This document shows positions 53,346 through 61,397 of a DNA stretch of 64,000 nucleotides, in pieces. Below the pieces are notes generated by a model. The model saw only the letters and a program-made list of their open reading frames with translations. It was not told the DNA's origin and ran no database searches. Every line of letters starts with the position of its first letter. Position 1 is the stretch's first letter. Source of the DNA: Draconibacterium mangrovi. GTDB lineage: Bacteria > Bacteroidota > Bacteroidia > Bacteroidales > Prolixibacteraceae. The position numbers and the translations under genes were made by a program. The stretch spans positions 62,001 through 126,000 of the forward strand of contig NZ_JAAAGB010000002.1 in NCBI RefSeq assembly GCF_010586825.1. The letters run 5' to 3'.

Positions 53346-54710
53346 ATGGCAACCGTCGCATATTACCTACGAAGTGAACGAAATCCAGCAAATATTTATT
53401 TACGACTTTCTGTTGGAAGAGGAACAGTAATTAAACGTAAATCGGGTTATGTCATCGATCCTGATAAATGGAGTTCTGATAAAAAGGCGAAACAATCAGG
53501 GAAGAAGTATTCTGTTGTCGAGAAAGTAGGCTTTCCGAAAGTTGCCAGAACTATAGAGGATAAGCAGGAGGCGATGAGAGATAAGCTTAAAAAACTCTCT
53601 GATTCGGTATTCGAAAGCTACAACGAAGCTGTAAAGGATGGAGTAACTGTGAATGTTGAGTGGCTCCAGGAGCAGATTGATAAGCATCATGGGAAGGTTG
53701 AGGAAGTTGATGTTGACAGTCTGGTTTATCAAATTCAAGCTTATGTAGACTTCCTTCCACGGAAGAAACTTAATAATGGGAAGGTTGGTGCAAGTGCAGC
53801 AACCATCCAAAAACAGAAATCATTAAAGACTAAGATCGAACAGTACCAGGCGTATACCAAGAAGAAGTTTAAAGTTGCGGATATTTCCCCGAAGTGGGTA
53901 GAAGCTTTTGAGAAATACTTATTCGAAGTGGATAAGCTGAATCCAAATACATCTGGCCGGTATGTGAAGCATTTAAAAACAGTTTGCCGTTTTGCCAGCA
54001 ATAATGAAGTGCTTACCCACAAGAACTTTCATGCGGTTAAGGGATACAGCGTTAAGCGGGATGTTATTTACCTAACATTTGAAGAACTTGATAAAATAGA
54101 AAATAAGACCTTTGAACGTGAAGCATTGAATAATGCCAAAGACTGGTTGGTAATTGGATGCTATATTGGACAACGTGTTAGTGATTTGTTGAACCTAACG
54201 CATAAGAACCTTACAACAGTATCGGGAATGGAAATGATTAGCCTTAAACAACAAAAAACCGGAAAGCAAGTAATGATACCGGTCCATGAAAAAGTGAAAG
54301 CGATTTTAAAAAAGAACAATGGTAAGTTTCCAAAGAAAATAGCAGATCAGAAATTCAATAAACACATTAAGGATGTTTGCGAAATTGCCGGTATCGATGA
54401 GGCAACCTACGGAGGGAAGATGGTAAAGGATAAAGAAACCAAAATAACACGGAAGCAGTTTGGAATGTTTCCGAAGCATGAATTAGTTTCTTCACACATT
54501 TGTAGGCGCTCTTTTGCATCAAACTTTTATGGTGAGATTCCTACCTCTCTACTTAAGGACATAACGGCACATTCGACAGAACAACAATTTTTAGCTTATA
54601 TCGGCAAAAGTAGTTCGGATAGTGCACTGCAGGTCGCTGAATATTGGAGTAAACAAGCTGCCAATAAAAAGAAAGAACCTCAAATGACAGTATTAGGAAA
54701 AGCAAATTAA
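53346..54710 (+). CDS. int: tyrosine recombinase/integrase
   Basis: 454 residues. The N-terminal arm-binding domain (about 1-95) starts MATVAYYLRSERNPANIYLR, the core-binding SAM-like domain is at about 125-225 and the catalytic domain is C-terminal. Catalytic residues: Arg in GCYIGQRVSDLL (about 278), HICRRSF (His and Arg, about 382) and Tyr in QQFLAYIGK (about 418). It resembles integrases of Bacteroidota prophages and genomic islands. It is located at the left edge and reads into the element. Confidence 0.93.
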   Translation: MATVAYYLRSERNPANIYLRLSVGRGTVIKRKSGYVIDPDKWSSDKKAKQSGKKYSVVEKVGFPKVARTIEDKQEAMRDKLKKLSDSVFESYNEAVKDGVTVNVEWLQEQIDKHHGKVEEVDVDSLVYQIQAYVDFLPRKKLNNGKVGASAATIQKQKSLKTKIEQYQAYTKKKFKVADISPKWVEAFEKYLFEVDKLNPNTSGRYVKHLKTVCRFASNNEVLTHKNFHAVKGYSVKRDVIYLTFEELDKIENKTFEREALNNAKDWLVIGCYIGQRVSDLLNLTHKNLTTVSGMEMISLKQQKTGKQVMIPVHEKVKAILKKNNGKFPKKIADQKFNKHIKDVCEIAGIDEATYGGKMVKDKETKITRKQFGMFPKHELVSSHICRRSFASNFYGEIPTSLLKDITAHSTEQQFLAYIGKSSSDSALQVAEYWSKQAANKKKEPQMTVLGKAN

Positions 54711-54736
54711 TTACATAGCTAACCAAACAACTAATC

Positions 54737-55342
54737 ATGAAAACTTTTACCAAACTTATTTTAATCGTTGTTCTAATCTTTGCAACATTTGCCTGCAGTA
54801 CACAAAAGAAGATAGCAAAGAAGAATGAGAAACTCGAAATAATCATCCAGCGAGAAGCAATATACTACGATGTAGATTTTAAAAGCATTACTTCCGGGAA
54901 CCTGTCGAAACAGTATAAAGACAATATCATCGAAACAGTATTGAAGATAGCTCCGGCTGAAATAAAGAAGGATATTTCCGAATTCGTGAAAGAGTATGAC
55001 GGTCCGGAATTAACAGATCCACCGCAATATTTAATTGATGAGATTTATGATTCTGTCAGGCGAGAGAGAAGTTCCAGGTGGGCCGATGCGCTTTATGCTT
55101 TTGGTGAAGGAGCACAGGGATATACGGCCGATCAAAACGCAATGGCTTCAAATAAGATTCGGAACAAGCGCGAGGTGCTTTATTTGAAGCTAAAGGAAAT
55201 TGACAGTCAGAATAATGCAGCACAGGATGTTTGGGAGCGCTATTTCCTTGAAGATTTACAAAAATTTGTTGCGTTAAAAATGGCAATCCAAAAAGAAGGA
55301 TGGATGAAGTTTAAGGATGAGGTTGAGTATATCTCCATGTAA
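54737..55342 (+). CDS. element-borne lipoprotein sharing a domain with the virion-type protein
   Basis: 201 residues with a lipoprotein signal (MKTFTKLILIVVLIFATFAC, Cys at 20). The mature part is helical. Residues about 100-175 resemble residues about 115-190 of the 452-residue protein encoded at 60023. Both contain RWADALYAFGEG followed by QG-T-A--NAM and a K/R-rich helix, and later a W-x8-9-L pattern. It lies 26 bases after the integrase stop, a position often taken by lysogeny-expressed genes. Its role is unknown; interference with a related phage would be one idea. Confidence 0.82.
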   Translation: MKTFTKLILIVVLIFATFACSTQKKIAKKNEKLEIIIQREAIYYDVDFKSITSGNLSKQYKDNIIETVLKIAPAEIKKDISEFVKEYDGPELTDPPQYLIDEIYDSVRRERSSRWADALYAFGEGAQGYTADQNAMASNKIRNKREVLYLKLKEIDSQNNAAQDVWERYFLEDLQKFVALKMAIQKEGWMKFKDEVEYISM

Positions 55343-55441
55343 GAACAAATTCTCTTATTGCTCTTAGTAGTTATGAAGGCACGTTGGAAGCTTCTAATTG
55401 TTAATTAACTGGTGGACATCATGTTTATAACATTCATTTTA

Positions 55442-55467
55442 AAAGGTTGTAGTTAATTGCAACCTTT
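55442..55467 (+). promoter_or_regulatory. operator-like palindrome upstream of the XRE gene
   Basis: AAAGGTTG (55442-55449) and CAACCTTT (55460-55467) form a perfect eight-base inverted repeat with a ten-base spacer, 16 bases before the ATG at 55484. Position and form suit autoregulation by the XRE protein. The 140-base gap before it shows no gene. Confidence 0.55.
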
Positions 55468-55483
55468 AATACTTTTAAGGATT

Positions 55484-55732
55484 ATGAAAACAGTACCACA
55501 CGATGAGGAATTAAAGACTGCTCTTGCACAACAGTTTAAAGAGTTACGTTTAAAGAACAAGTTAACTCAATCGCAATTGGCCGACCGCTTAGGTGTAGAA
55601 AAGGGACAAGTATCAAAAATAGAAAACGGAAAGTTTAATCTTACTCTGGCAACTATAACCCGGATAGCAGCCGCACTTGATGTCACAGTGAATTTTGATT
55701 TACGTCCGATTGTAAATAATCAAATGAAATAG
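55484..55732 (+). CDS. XRE-family transcriptional regulator
   Basis: 82 residues from the ATG at 55484 (MKTVPHDEELKTALAQQFKE). The helix-turn-helix is LTQSQLADRLGVEKGQVSKI followed by ENGKFNLTLATITRIAAALD. It is of the size of antitoxin-like or repressor-type regulators of mobile elements. It lies 12 bases before the 273-residue unknown gene, so the pair could be a regulator-effector or toxin-antitoxin unit; I see no known toxin motif in the partner. Confidence 0.88.
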   Translation: MKTVPHDEELKTALAQQFKELRLKNKLTQSQLADRLGVEKGQVSKIENGKFNLTLATITRIAAALDVTVNFDLRPIVNNQMK

Positions 55733-55744
55733 TAAAACTTTCTT

Positions 55745-56566
55745 ATGAAAGATTGGGACGATTTCTTAAAAAAACTCATAGCAAAATTAAATTCATTTAG
55801 AAATGATGGATTAGGTAATTATCTTTATTATCCAGAAGAAAAGTTAACGGAGGTAAAAGACGATATAAATGAGTTGTTTCATAATTCTGCCGAAGATGAT
55901 TATCTATGGCCATACTGTAGTTTTACAGTGTTTAAAAACAATTTAAAAATTGAGTTCGAAAAATTCAAAGCAAAATATCCTAATGAAGATCCGGAGCCAA
56001 AGGATTTTGCGGATGAAATTATCGGATATGTACAGAAAACCTCCTGCCATTCAGTAACTCCTAATTCAAAACCATTTTCGCCACATTTGGTAAGTGATAA
56101 GCCGATTCTAAAATATCTTTTAGGGGGGCATGATTTAAAACGGATTACTGGCTCACGTACTTATGAAAATATTGAGTTTGCCCAAAAAAAGAAACAAAGG
56201 TATCTCCAAGAGATACAACAGACCAATAAGTTTGCAAAGATAAGCACGAAACCCAATAAAACTGATATATCTGTAGATTTGATCAATCCGCATCTGAGTG
56301 CCCTCAGAGACGTTCAACCACCAATAATTAATAAAGAAGGGCAATATAATCTTGGAGAAAGAAGCAAGGGAGCTATTACTGCTTGGATTGAAGTCTTAAA
56401 ACTACGAGGGCACTTACCCCAAAAGGATAATTCCAGAGAACTTGTGTCTATCCTAAATGAGCTTATTCCAGGCTTAAATATGGGCATTGATGGAAAGACT
56501 TTGAGAAATATCGAAACTTCCGCCTATAAAAAATATCATACCAAACTGCTAAGTCTAATTTCTTAA
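55745..56566 (+). CDS. protein of unknown function next to the XRE regulator
   Basis: 273 residues, mixed charged and aromatic, no signal or membrane segment. The N-terminal 110 residues (MKDWDDFLKKLIAKLNSF onwards) and the C-terminal 70 (GAITAWIEVLKLRGHLP, then LNMGIDGKTLRNIETSAYKK) seem to be separate helical domains joined by a polar linker. The C-terminal pattern is of a kind I have seen in uncharacterised Bacteroidota mobile-element proteins, without known function. A+T content is higher than in host genes, suggesting transfer. Confidence 0.75.
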   Translation: MKDWDDFLKKLIAKLNSFRNDGLGNYLYYPEEKLTEVKDDINELFHNSAEDDYLWPYCSFTVFKNNLKIEFEKFKAKYPNEDPEPKDFADEIIGYVQKTSCHSVTPNSKPFSPHLVSDKPILKYLLGGHDLKRITGSRTYENIEFAQKKKQRYLQEIQQTNKFAKISTKPNKTDISVDLINPHLSALRDVQPPIINKEGQYNLGERSKGAITAWIEVLKLRGHLPQKDNSRELVSILNELIPGLNMGIDGKTLRNIETSAYKKYHTKLLSLIS

Positions 56567-56646
56567 AGCACATTATTTACCAAGGGTAATTACAGGTAGA
56601 TAACATTCTTTTACTTGCTCGTGAATTAGTTGAAACACCATTAATT

Positions 56647-56817
56647 ATGAGCAAAGAAACAATTCTTTTATCGGTATCAAAATCAGAATTTAAGGCATTA
56701 ATCGTAGATAGTGTAAATGCCTGTCTGACTACACACTTCCCTAACGACAGGCCATCGGTCATGAAGCCTCCATGTACTGTAGTGAAGAAATCAAAAGAAA
56801 GGGAGGAAGAACTATGA
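56647..56817 (+). CDS. 56-residue protein upstream of the excisionase-like gene
   Basis: A short open frame, MSKETILLSVSKSEFKALIV continuing DSVNACLTTHFPNDR and ending KKSKEREEEL. Its TGA overlaps the ATG of the next gene (ATGA), a strong sign of coupled translation. The N-terminal pattern (short hydrophobic strand, then a helix with ALIVDSVNACL) resembles the first part of Bacteroidota excisionase-type HTH proteins. It may be a split or duplicated N-terminal piece of such a protein. No function is assigned. Confidence 0.6.
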   Translation: MSKETILLSVSKSEFKALIVDSVNACLTTHFPNDRPSVMKPPCTVVKKSKEREEEL

Positions 56818-57083
56818 AAGGGGAAATTTTTATCCATCTACCTCCAGAACTGGATGAAAAGCTTCAAGAGATAAAAGCAGAGATTGAGGCTTTAAAAAGT
56901 GATTTCCAGCCTAAGCAACCCGAAGAATATGTTCCATTAGATGAAGCTGCCAAGAGACTGCATGTCGATAAGTCGACGCTTCATAATTGGCGAAAGAGAG
57001 GTATTGTCAGAGGATGGCAAATAGGGAATCGAGTATATCTGAAGTGGTCAGAGGTAGAAGCTTCTATCCAGCCTTTAAAATAA
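56814..57083 (+). CDS. excisionase-like MerR-type HTH protein
   Basis: 89 residues from the ATG at 56814, overlapping the preceding stop. The C-terminal half EYVPLDEAAKRLHVDKSTLH continuing NWRKRGIVRGWQIGNRVYLK is the winged HTH_17 type found in excisionases and small plasmid or phage DNA-binding proteins. The N-terminal half is a short coiled coil (PELDEKLQEIKAEIEALKSD). It probably directs the integrase towards excision or regulates the operon. Confidence 0.85.
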   Translation: MKGEIFIHLPPELDEKLQEIKAEIEALKSDFQPKQPEEYVPLDEAAKRLHVDKSTLHNWRKRGIVRGWQIGNRVYLKWSEVEASIQPLK

Positions 57084-57090
57084 TGGTGTT

Positions 57091-57462
57091 ATGAAGTCAA
57101 TTGATACCTTAAAAAATATCGCCGATAGTAATTCTTTCGTAAATGCCCTACGCGAACAAGTAGAGCGTGGAACTGGTAAATCTTTCTTCCAGTTAAAATT
57201 GGAATTTGGAGAAGACAAGCTATTCTTTATTGCACTTCAACATGTGACCGCAACCAAAAAAGCGATTTGTGAAGCAATGGGAATACCGGTTGAAGCCGCA
57301 TGCAGATACAAAAGGAGCTGGCAAAAGGATGGTTTACTGGTTGAATCGATCGATGAGGTGAAATGTCCGATCACTAAGCATTCTGCACACTTGCTCTCTA
57401 CTAATCCAGCGGAATTTGATAGGCTCCGAAAATCAAAGTTTAAACAGCTAAATCTATTCTAA
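57091..57462 (+). CDS. small winged-helix-like phage protein
   Basis: 123 residues. The middle (FIALQHVTATKKAICEAMGI, then PVEAACRYKRSWQKDGLL) reads as a helix-turn-helix with a wing, a pattern common in phage genes before replication genes. C-terminal residues are basic. Its stop overlaps the start of the replication-like gene by one base (TAATG). Function is inferred as DNA binding. Confidence 0.72.
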   Translation: MKSIDTLKNIADSNSFVNALREQVERGTGKSFFQLKLEFGEDKLFFIALQHVTATKKAICEAMGIPVEAACRYKRSWQKDGLLVESIDEVKCPITKHSAHLLSTNPAEFDRLRKSKFKQLNLF

Positions 57463-58370
57463 TGATTGAAGGTGGATACATATTGCAACCACGAAAAATT
57501 AAGGAGAGTGATATTTCAAAAGCTCCTCCTTATGTTAGAGAAATATGGCACTACCTACTTAGAGAAGCAAATAGTGCAGATAATAAATATGCAGGACACA
57601 CCATTAGTAGGGGACAGTTGTTTCGGGATTACAAATCAATCCGTGAAGATTTGGCCTGGTATGTAGGTTATAGAAAAGAAATGTATAACGAAAATCACAC
57701 GAAGAAGGCTATGAAGTTTTTACGAGATACCGGGCGAATAACCACAATGAAAGAACTCGGTGGTGTGCTTATAACTATTTGTAAATATGATTATTACCAA
57801 ACTCCGAGGAATTACGAAAGAACTATTGGGAGAACCATTGAAAGAACCAATGCAGAACCAATGCAGAACCAACCCCTACCCGATAATAACAAGAATGAAA
57901 AGAAAGATAAGAACAACAAGAATTCTCTTTTTAGACAGAGATTTTTTTCAGTTTTAGAAATTTTTTATTTCAAGAATTTTAATAATCCAATTGCCGTTAC
58001 TAACGCCTTCTTCAACCACTACGAAGGAGTAGGATGGAAAAATGCTCGCGGTCTTGATATTGAATCAGTAGAATCGGTTGCTGAGAATTGGGAAAACAAA
58101 ACTACCGAAGGCGCAAATTGCCCGGAACAATTGCTAACAAAATGGAAAGTAATGTTCGGAATACTGAAGAATAACACTGACCACTACAACAAATTCCTTC
58201 TTATTCGGCCGGCAAAACTCGAGAACAAAACCTTTGTAATTCGCGGAAAACAAAAAGACATTGAAGCTATTGAAGCCGACAAAGAACTATTAAAAGTGTG
58301 GCGCAATGCTCTGTTTATGACTTTCGGCAAACTAACTATACAATACGAACTCGATAAACAATTAGCATGA
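57462..58370 (+). CDS. phage replication protein-like (winged-helix/primosome type)
   Basis: 302 residues. The N-terminal 110 (PPYVREIWHYLLREANSADN, YKSIREDLAWYVGYRKEM and FLRDTGRITTMKELGGVLIT) are the winged-helix domain seen in phage replication initiators and helicase-loader partners. A low-complexity Asn/Lys linker (about 140-152) leads to a C-terminal helical domain with the pattern of DnaD/DnaB-like proteins. No primase or helicase Walker motif is visible, so it must recruit the host machinery. It is coupled by overlaps to the genes on both sides. Confidence 0.75.
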   Translation: MIEGGYILQPRKIKESDISKAPPYVREIWHYLLREANSADNKYAGHTISRGQLFRDYKSIREDLAWYVGYRKEMYNENHTKKAMKFLRDTGRITTMKELGGVLITICKYDYYQTPRNYERTIGRTIERTNAEPMQNQPLPDNNKNEKKDKNNKNSLFRQRFFSVLEIFYFKNFNNPIAVTNAFFNHYEGVGWKNARGLDIESVESVAENWENKTTEGANCPEQLLTKWKVMFGILKNNTDHYNKFLLIRPAKLENKTFVIRGKQKDIEAIEADKELLKVWRNALFMTFGKLTIQYELDKQLA

Positions 58371-58747
58371 AACTAACGCAATTACATACAGGCAATAAAA
58401 ATGTGCTCTTATCTGATTTATACTCCCATACCATTTCTTGCTTGATCAAAGGAGGATTTACTCCTGATCAAACGAAAGCGGTATCAGAAATGCTTGTCGA
58501 ACTGGATTGGATTGAACCAGCAATTCGTGGTATTCCCGTAGCGGGAAGAACGCAGATTTATCGAACAATATTAAAAGAAATGAAAGAGGACATTTATCCG
58601 GTTCATCCGCTTGGGTGGTCCGCAATGTGTCACTTCTTCAAAGAAATTGGTATAGATACAATCGAAATGATGGTGACCATCAACACCAGTAAAGAATTAC
58701 GAAAAGAAGTAGAATCATCAATATTATACCGACTGATATGGAATTAA
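58367..58747 (+). CDS. unknown small acidic family, copy A
   Basis: 126 residues, all helical by pattern, start overlapping the replication gene stop (ATGA). It belongs to a family with two further copies at 58738 and 59634. Shared features are a GG-F/Y-x-P/S-E/D block, a helix ending L-x2-I, a Q/R-rich helix, then P-x2-W/L-S with aromatic residues, G-[IV]-DT, and a final ELxxE[IV]ExxI-type helix. In this copy IKGGFTPDQTKAVSEMLVEL and FKEIGIDTIEMMVTI show it. No database name is known to me. Confidence 0.75.
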   Translation: MKLTQLHTGNKNVLLSDLYSHTISCLIKGGFTPDQTKAVSEMLVELDWIEPAIRGIPVAGRTQIYRTILKEMKEDIYPVHPLGWSAMCHFFKEIGIDTIEMMVTINTSKELRKEVESSILYRLIWN

Positions 58748-59103
58748 ATAAGATTGATCCGAATAACGACTCTATGTCATATTTATTTCAAGGCACAATC
58801 GAGCGTTTGGTACATGGAGGGTATTTCTCACCGGAGGAAGAAGATCATATTTTGTATGAATTAAAGAAACTCCAAGGAATAAAGAAACAGGTTTTATCAA
58901 TTCCTGAGGACCGACAGCAGTACTTCTGTGATCGGCTCTTAACTGAACTCAAAAGTGGGAATTGCCCAATGCTTCCGATGGCGTTGTCTCTGATTTATTT
59001 CAATCTTACTCAGATGGGTGTTGACACCAGCCTATTAAAAGACTTTTTGGATGAAAGCGAAGAACTGCAACACGAAATAGAAAAAATAATAACTGCGGAT
59101 TAA
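58738..59103 (+). CDS. unknown small acidic family, copy B
   Basis: 121 residues. Its start overlaps copy A by ten bases, and the terminase small subunit gene begins directly after the stop. VHGGYFSPEEEDHILYELKK, FNLTQMGVDTSLLKDFLDES and ELQHEIEKII align with copies A and C in the same order and spacing. The family is acidic and lacks signals and membrane segments. A virion-assembly or DNA-packaging accessory role is suggested only by position. Confidence 0.75.
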   Translation: MELNKIDPNNDSMSYLFQGTIERLVHGGYFSPEEEDHILYELKKLQGIKKQVLSIPEDRQQYFCDRLLTELKSGNCPMLPMALSLIYFNLTQMGVDTSLLKDFLDESEELQHEIEKIITAD

Positions 59104-59637
59104 ATGGAATTGACACACAAACAAGAATTATTTGCACAAGAAGTTGCTGAAGGAAAGACTTACGCCGATGCCTATCGGAAGGCTTATAGTTGCGCAAAAA
59201 TGTCTAATAATTCTATTTGGGTTAATTCGTCAAAACTAATGGAGAACACTAAGGTTGCACTAAGGGTAAAAGAAATTCAGGAGGAAATAAGGGACCGCAA
59301 TAAAGTTATACTGGATGAAGTATTACGAGAAATGGCCCGCTGGCTACGGTTTAACCTGAAGTCGATAATGAAAGAGGACGGGACAATGAAAAACTTCGAA
59401 GAAATGACAGAAGAAGAGGCAGCTTGTATTGCAAGTTTCGAAGTCGTAGAACTGTTTGAAGGTAAAGGGAAAGACCGTGAAAAGATCGGTTACTTGAAGA
59501 AGGTGAAGCTAATTGATAAACGAGCAATTTCAGATCAGTTTATGAAGCATTTTGGGGCTTACCAGGATGCGAAAATGAAAGTGCAATTTGAAGATTTAAG
59601 TCATCTGGAAGATTTATTAAACGGGATAAAAGAATGA
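59104..59637 (+). CDS. terS: terminase small subunit
   Basis: 177 residues. The N-terminal LTHKQELFAQEVAEGKTYAD, then AYRKAYSCAKMSNNSIWVNS is the HTH domain of the Terminase_2 family, which recognises the packaging site of phage DNA. The central part makes the oligomeric ring, and the C-terminus LSHLEDLLNGIKE is a usual end. It starts right after copy B and overlaps copy C by four bases (ATGA). A large subunit gene should be nearby but is not seen in the next 4.3 kb. Confidence 0.88.
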   Translation: MELTHKQELFAQEVAEGKTYADAYRKAYSCAKMSNNSIWVNSSKLMENTKVALRVKEIQEEIRDRNKVILDEVLREMARWLRFNLKSIMKEDGTMKNFEEMTEEEAACIASFEVVELFEGKGKDREKIGYLKKVKLIDKRAISDQFMKHFGAYQDAKMKVQFEDLSHLEDLLNGIKE

Positions 59638-59999
59638 AAGAAGTAATTGAAAAATACCACACGAATACAGTATTACGCGCTGATGCTTACGAATGGCTCC
59701 TGCTTCAGTTTGAAGAAGGAAGTTTAACATCGGAAGAAGAAGCCGATATTCTAAAAAGCCTTTCTTATCTCGAAATGATAAAAAAGGGAACCGACAAACT
59801 GCCAAAGGAGCTGCATCAAGAATTCTATTTCAACATTCTATCGCAAATGGAAGATGGAAGCTTTCCTCCGGATTTGATTTTTTGGTCGGCAGTGTATTAC
59901 AACTTAACACGGATTGGCATTGATACGTCTGAGATGCGTGAAGTGATTAATTACAGTCCCTTTTTATCCGAAGAAATAGAAGACAACATTTTACAATAG
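59634..59999 (+). CDS. unknown small acidic family, copy C
   Basis: 121 residues, third member of the family at 58367 and 58738. EGSLTSEEEADILKSLSYLE, IFWSAVYYNLTRIGIDTSEM and LSEEIEDNIL align with copy B best. It overlaps the terminase small-subunit stop by four bases. The family flanks the terminase gene on both sides, which argues for a common origin by duplication, with the terminase gene kept between copies. Confidence 0.75.
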   Translation: MKEVIEKYHTNTVLRADAYEWLLLQFEEGSLTSEEEADILKSLSYLEMIKKGTDKLPKELHQEFYFNILSQMEDGSFPPDLIFWSAVYYNLTRIGIDTSEMREVINYSPFLSEEIEDNILQ

Positions 60000-60022
60000 C
60001 AATAACCATAAAAAATACAGAG

Positions 60023-61381
60023 ATGAAACCAGAAGAATTAAAATCAATTAAGAGTAAAGAAGCGAATGTGAAAACTTCCGGCAAGCCAGAGGTGAAGCTT
60101 GAAGCGATGGCAGAACGAACACCAACCTCCGATTCCCGACGAGAAATACGGCGTAACCATAAGGACTATGAACAACTAACGTCCGAAGCCCGAAGCCAGG
60201 GGCTTGATCTTAATAACGTTTTAAAACAGCCTTTGAACGCAAAAACGAAAAAGGATCTAAGCATTTCAGCCGACAAGATATATTCCGAGGATTTAGCCAC
60301 AAGCGTCAAGGGCCTTTCTGAGGCATTTGGAGAAGCTCCGCAAGAGCCGCTTCCCGACATCGATTATAAAGACTTGCAAGAATCGGCAAGAAAACAACGT
60401 CGTGCGCGTTGGGCCGATGCACTCTACGCATTTGGCGAAGGTTTACAGGGACGCACAGCCAATCCGAATGCAATGGTTGGAACGAAGTATCAACGTCAAC
60501 GCGACCAGCAATTCCAAAACTATAAATCAACCGTTGAGCGAAATCGCAAAGCAAAAGAACTTTGGGATCAGCGTCGCAACAATGAAATATTGAACTGGAT
60601 ATTGGAACGCAAAAACGACCAAACACTCACCGCGACAGAACGTGAAAAGTACCGGCTCCTGGAAGCTCAAATCAATTCATCGAATCGAAAAACGGTATTG
60701 GGAGAAAACGAACTTGCGGCCCGTAAGGACAATAGTTACTACAACACTAAGTCTGGGAAGACTACGCAAAATCCTGTGTATACCCAGCAGCTTGATAATG
60801 GAAGCTGGCAGCTTTCATCTGGAAAAACACCTTATACTGATTTGCTCTATTCGATGACCGATGCCCCGGATGAATTATTTCCCGATCCTGGTAACAGACG
60901 ATATACTCCGGCAGAAAAAGAGGATATGGCAAAGCAAATTATCAGCCAGGCTTTTCAACTGTCAACAGACAAAAATGGAAATACAATCGCCCGGCCTATT
61001 GAAGGACGTGAGAGTTACGTACAGGATATTCCGGTTAGACAAGAGGTAGCGAATCTCGACGAATTAATTTCGATAACAGAGAAGGATTTAGCCTTCATAC
61101 AGGAACGGTATGATGGAGCAAGTAGAAGAGAAAAAACGCAGGTTAAAGAGGAACTGGACCAAAAACAGAAAGAACTGGACCAGATTAAAACAAACAGAAG
61201 CAACCTTCAATCACGTTTGAAAACTACCCTGAAAAACTCAGATCATGATAATACGAAAAGCGATGAATACAATTCGTTTTGGAATGGAACGAAAAAGGAA
61301 AGTACCTTTTCTGAGATAGTAAAAAAACACCAGCAACCTGCAGTAAACTCTACAAAGAAACTTGAAGCCTTTTTCGAATAA
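60023..61381 (+). CDS. putative phage virion/scaffold-type protein with shared WADALYAFGEG domain
   Basis: 452 residues, hydrophilic, with charged coiled coils (about 155-205 and 345-395). The N-terminal 110 residues are polar and disordered-looking. Residues 129-160 hold RWADALYAFGEGLQGRTANP and NAMVGTKYQRQR, the domain also present in the lipoprotein at 54737. The middle (about 235-300) is rich in Tyr/Asn/Gly like a structural protein. It stands between copy C and the large protein and is probably a virion or ejection protein; no family was recognised. Confidence 0.75.
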   Translation: MKPEELKSIKSKEANVKTSGKPEVKLEAMAERTPTSDSRREIRRNHKDYEQLTSEARSQGLDLNNVLKQPLNAKTKKDLSISADKIYSEDLATSVKGLSEAFGEAPQEPLPDIDYKDLQESARKQRRARWADALYAFGEGLQGRTANPNAMVGTKYQRQRDQQFQNYKSTVERNRKAKELWDQRRNNEILNWILERKNDQTLTATEREKYRLLEAQINSSNRKTVLGENELAARKDNSYYNTKSGKTTQNPVYTQQLDNGSWQLSSGKTPYTDLLYSMTDAPDELFPDPGNRRYTPAEKEDMAKQIISQAFQLSTDKNGNTIARPIEGRESYVQDIPVRQEVANLDELISITEKDLAFIQERYDGASRREKTQVKEELDQKQKELDQIKTNRSNLQSRLKTTLKNSDHDNTKSDEYNSFWNGTKKESTFSEIVKKHQQPAVNSTKKLEAFFE

Positions 61382-61397
61382 ACTTTAATGAATAGCA

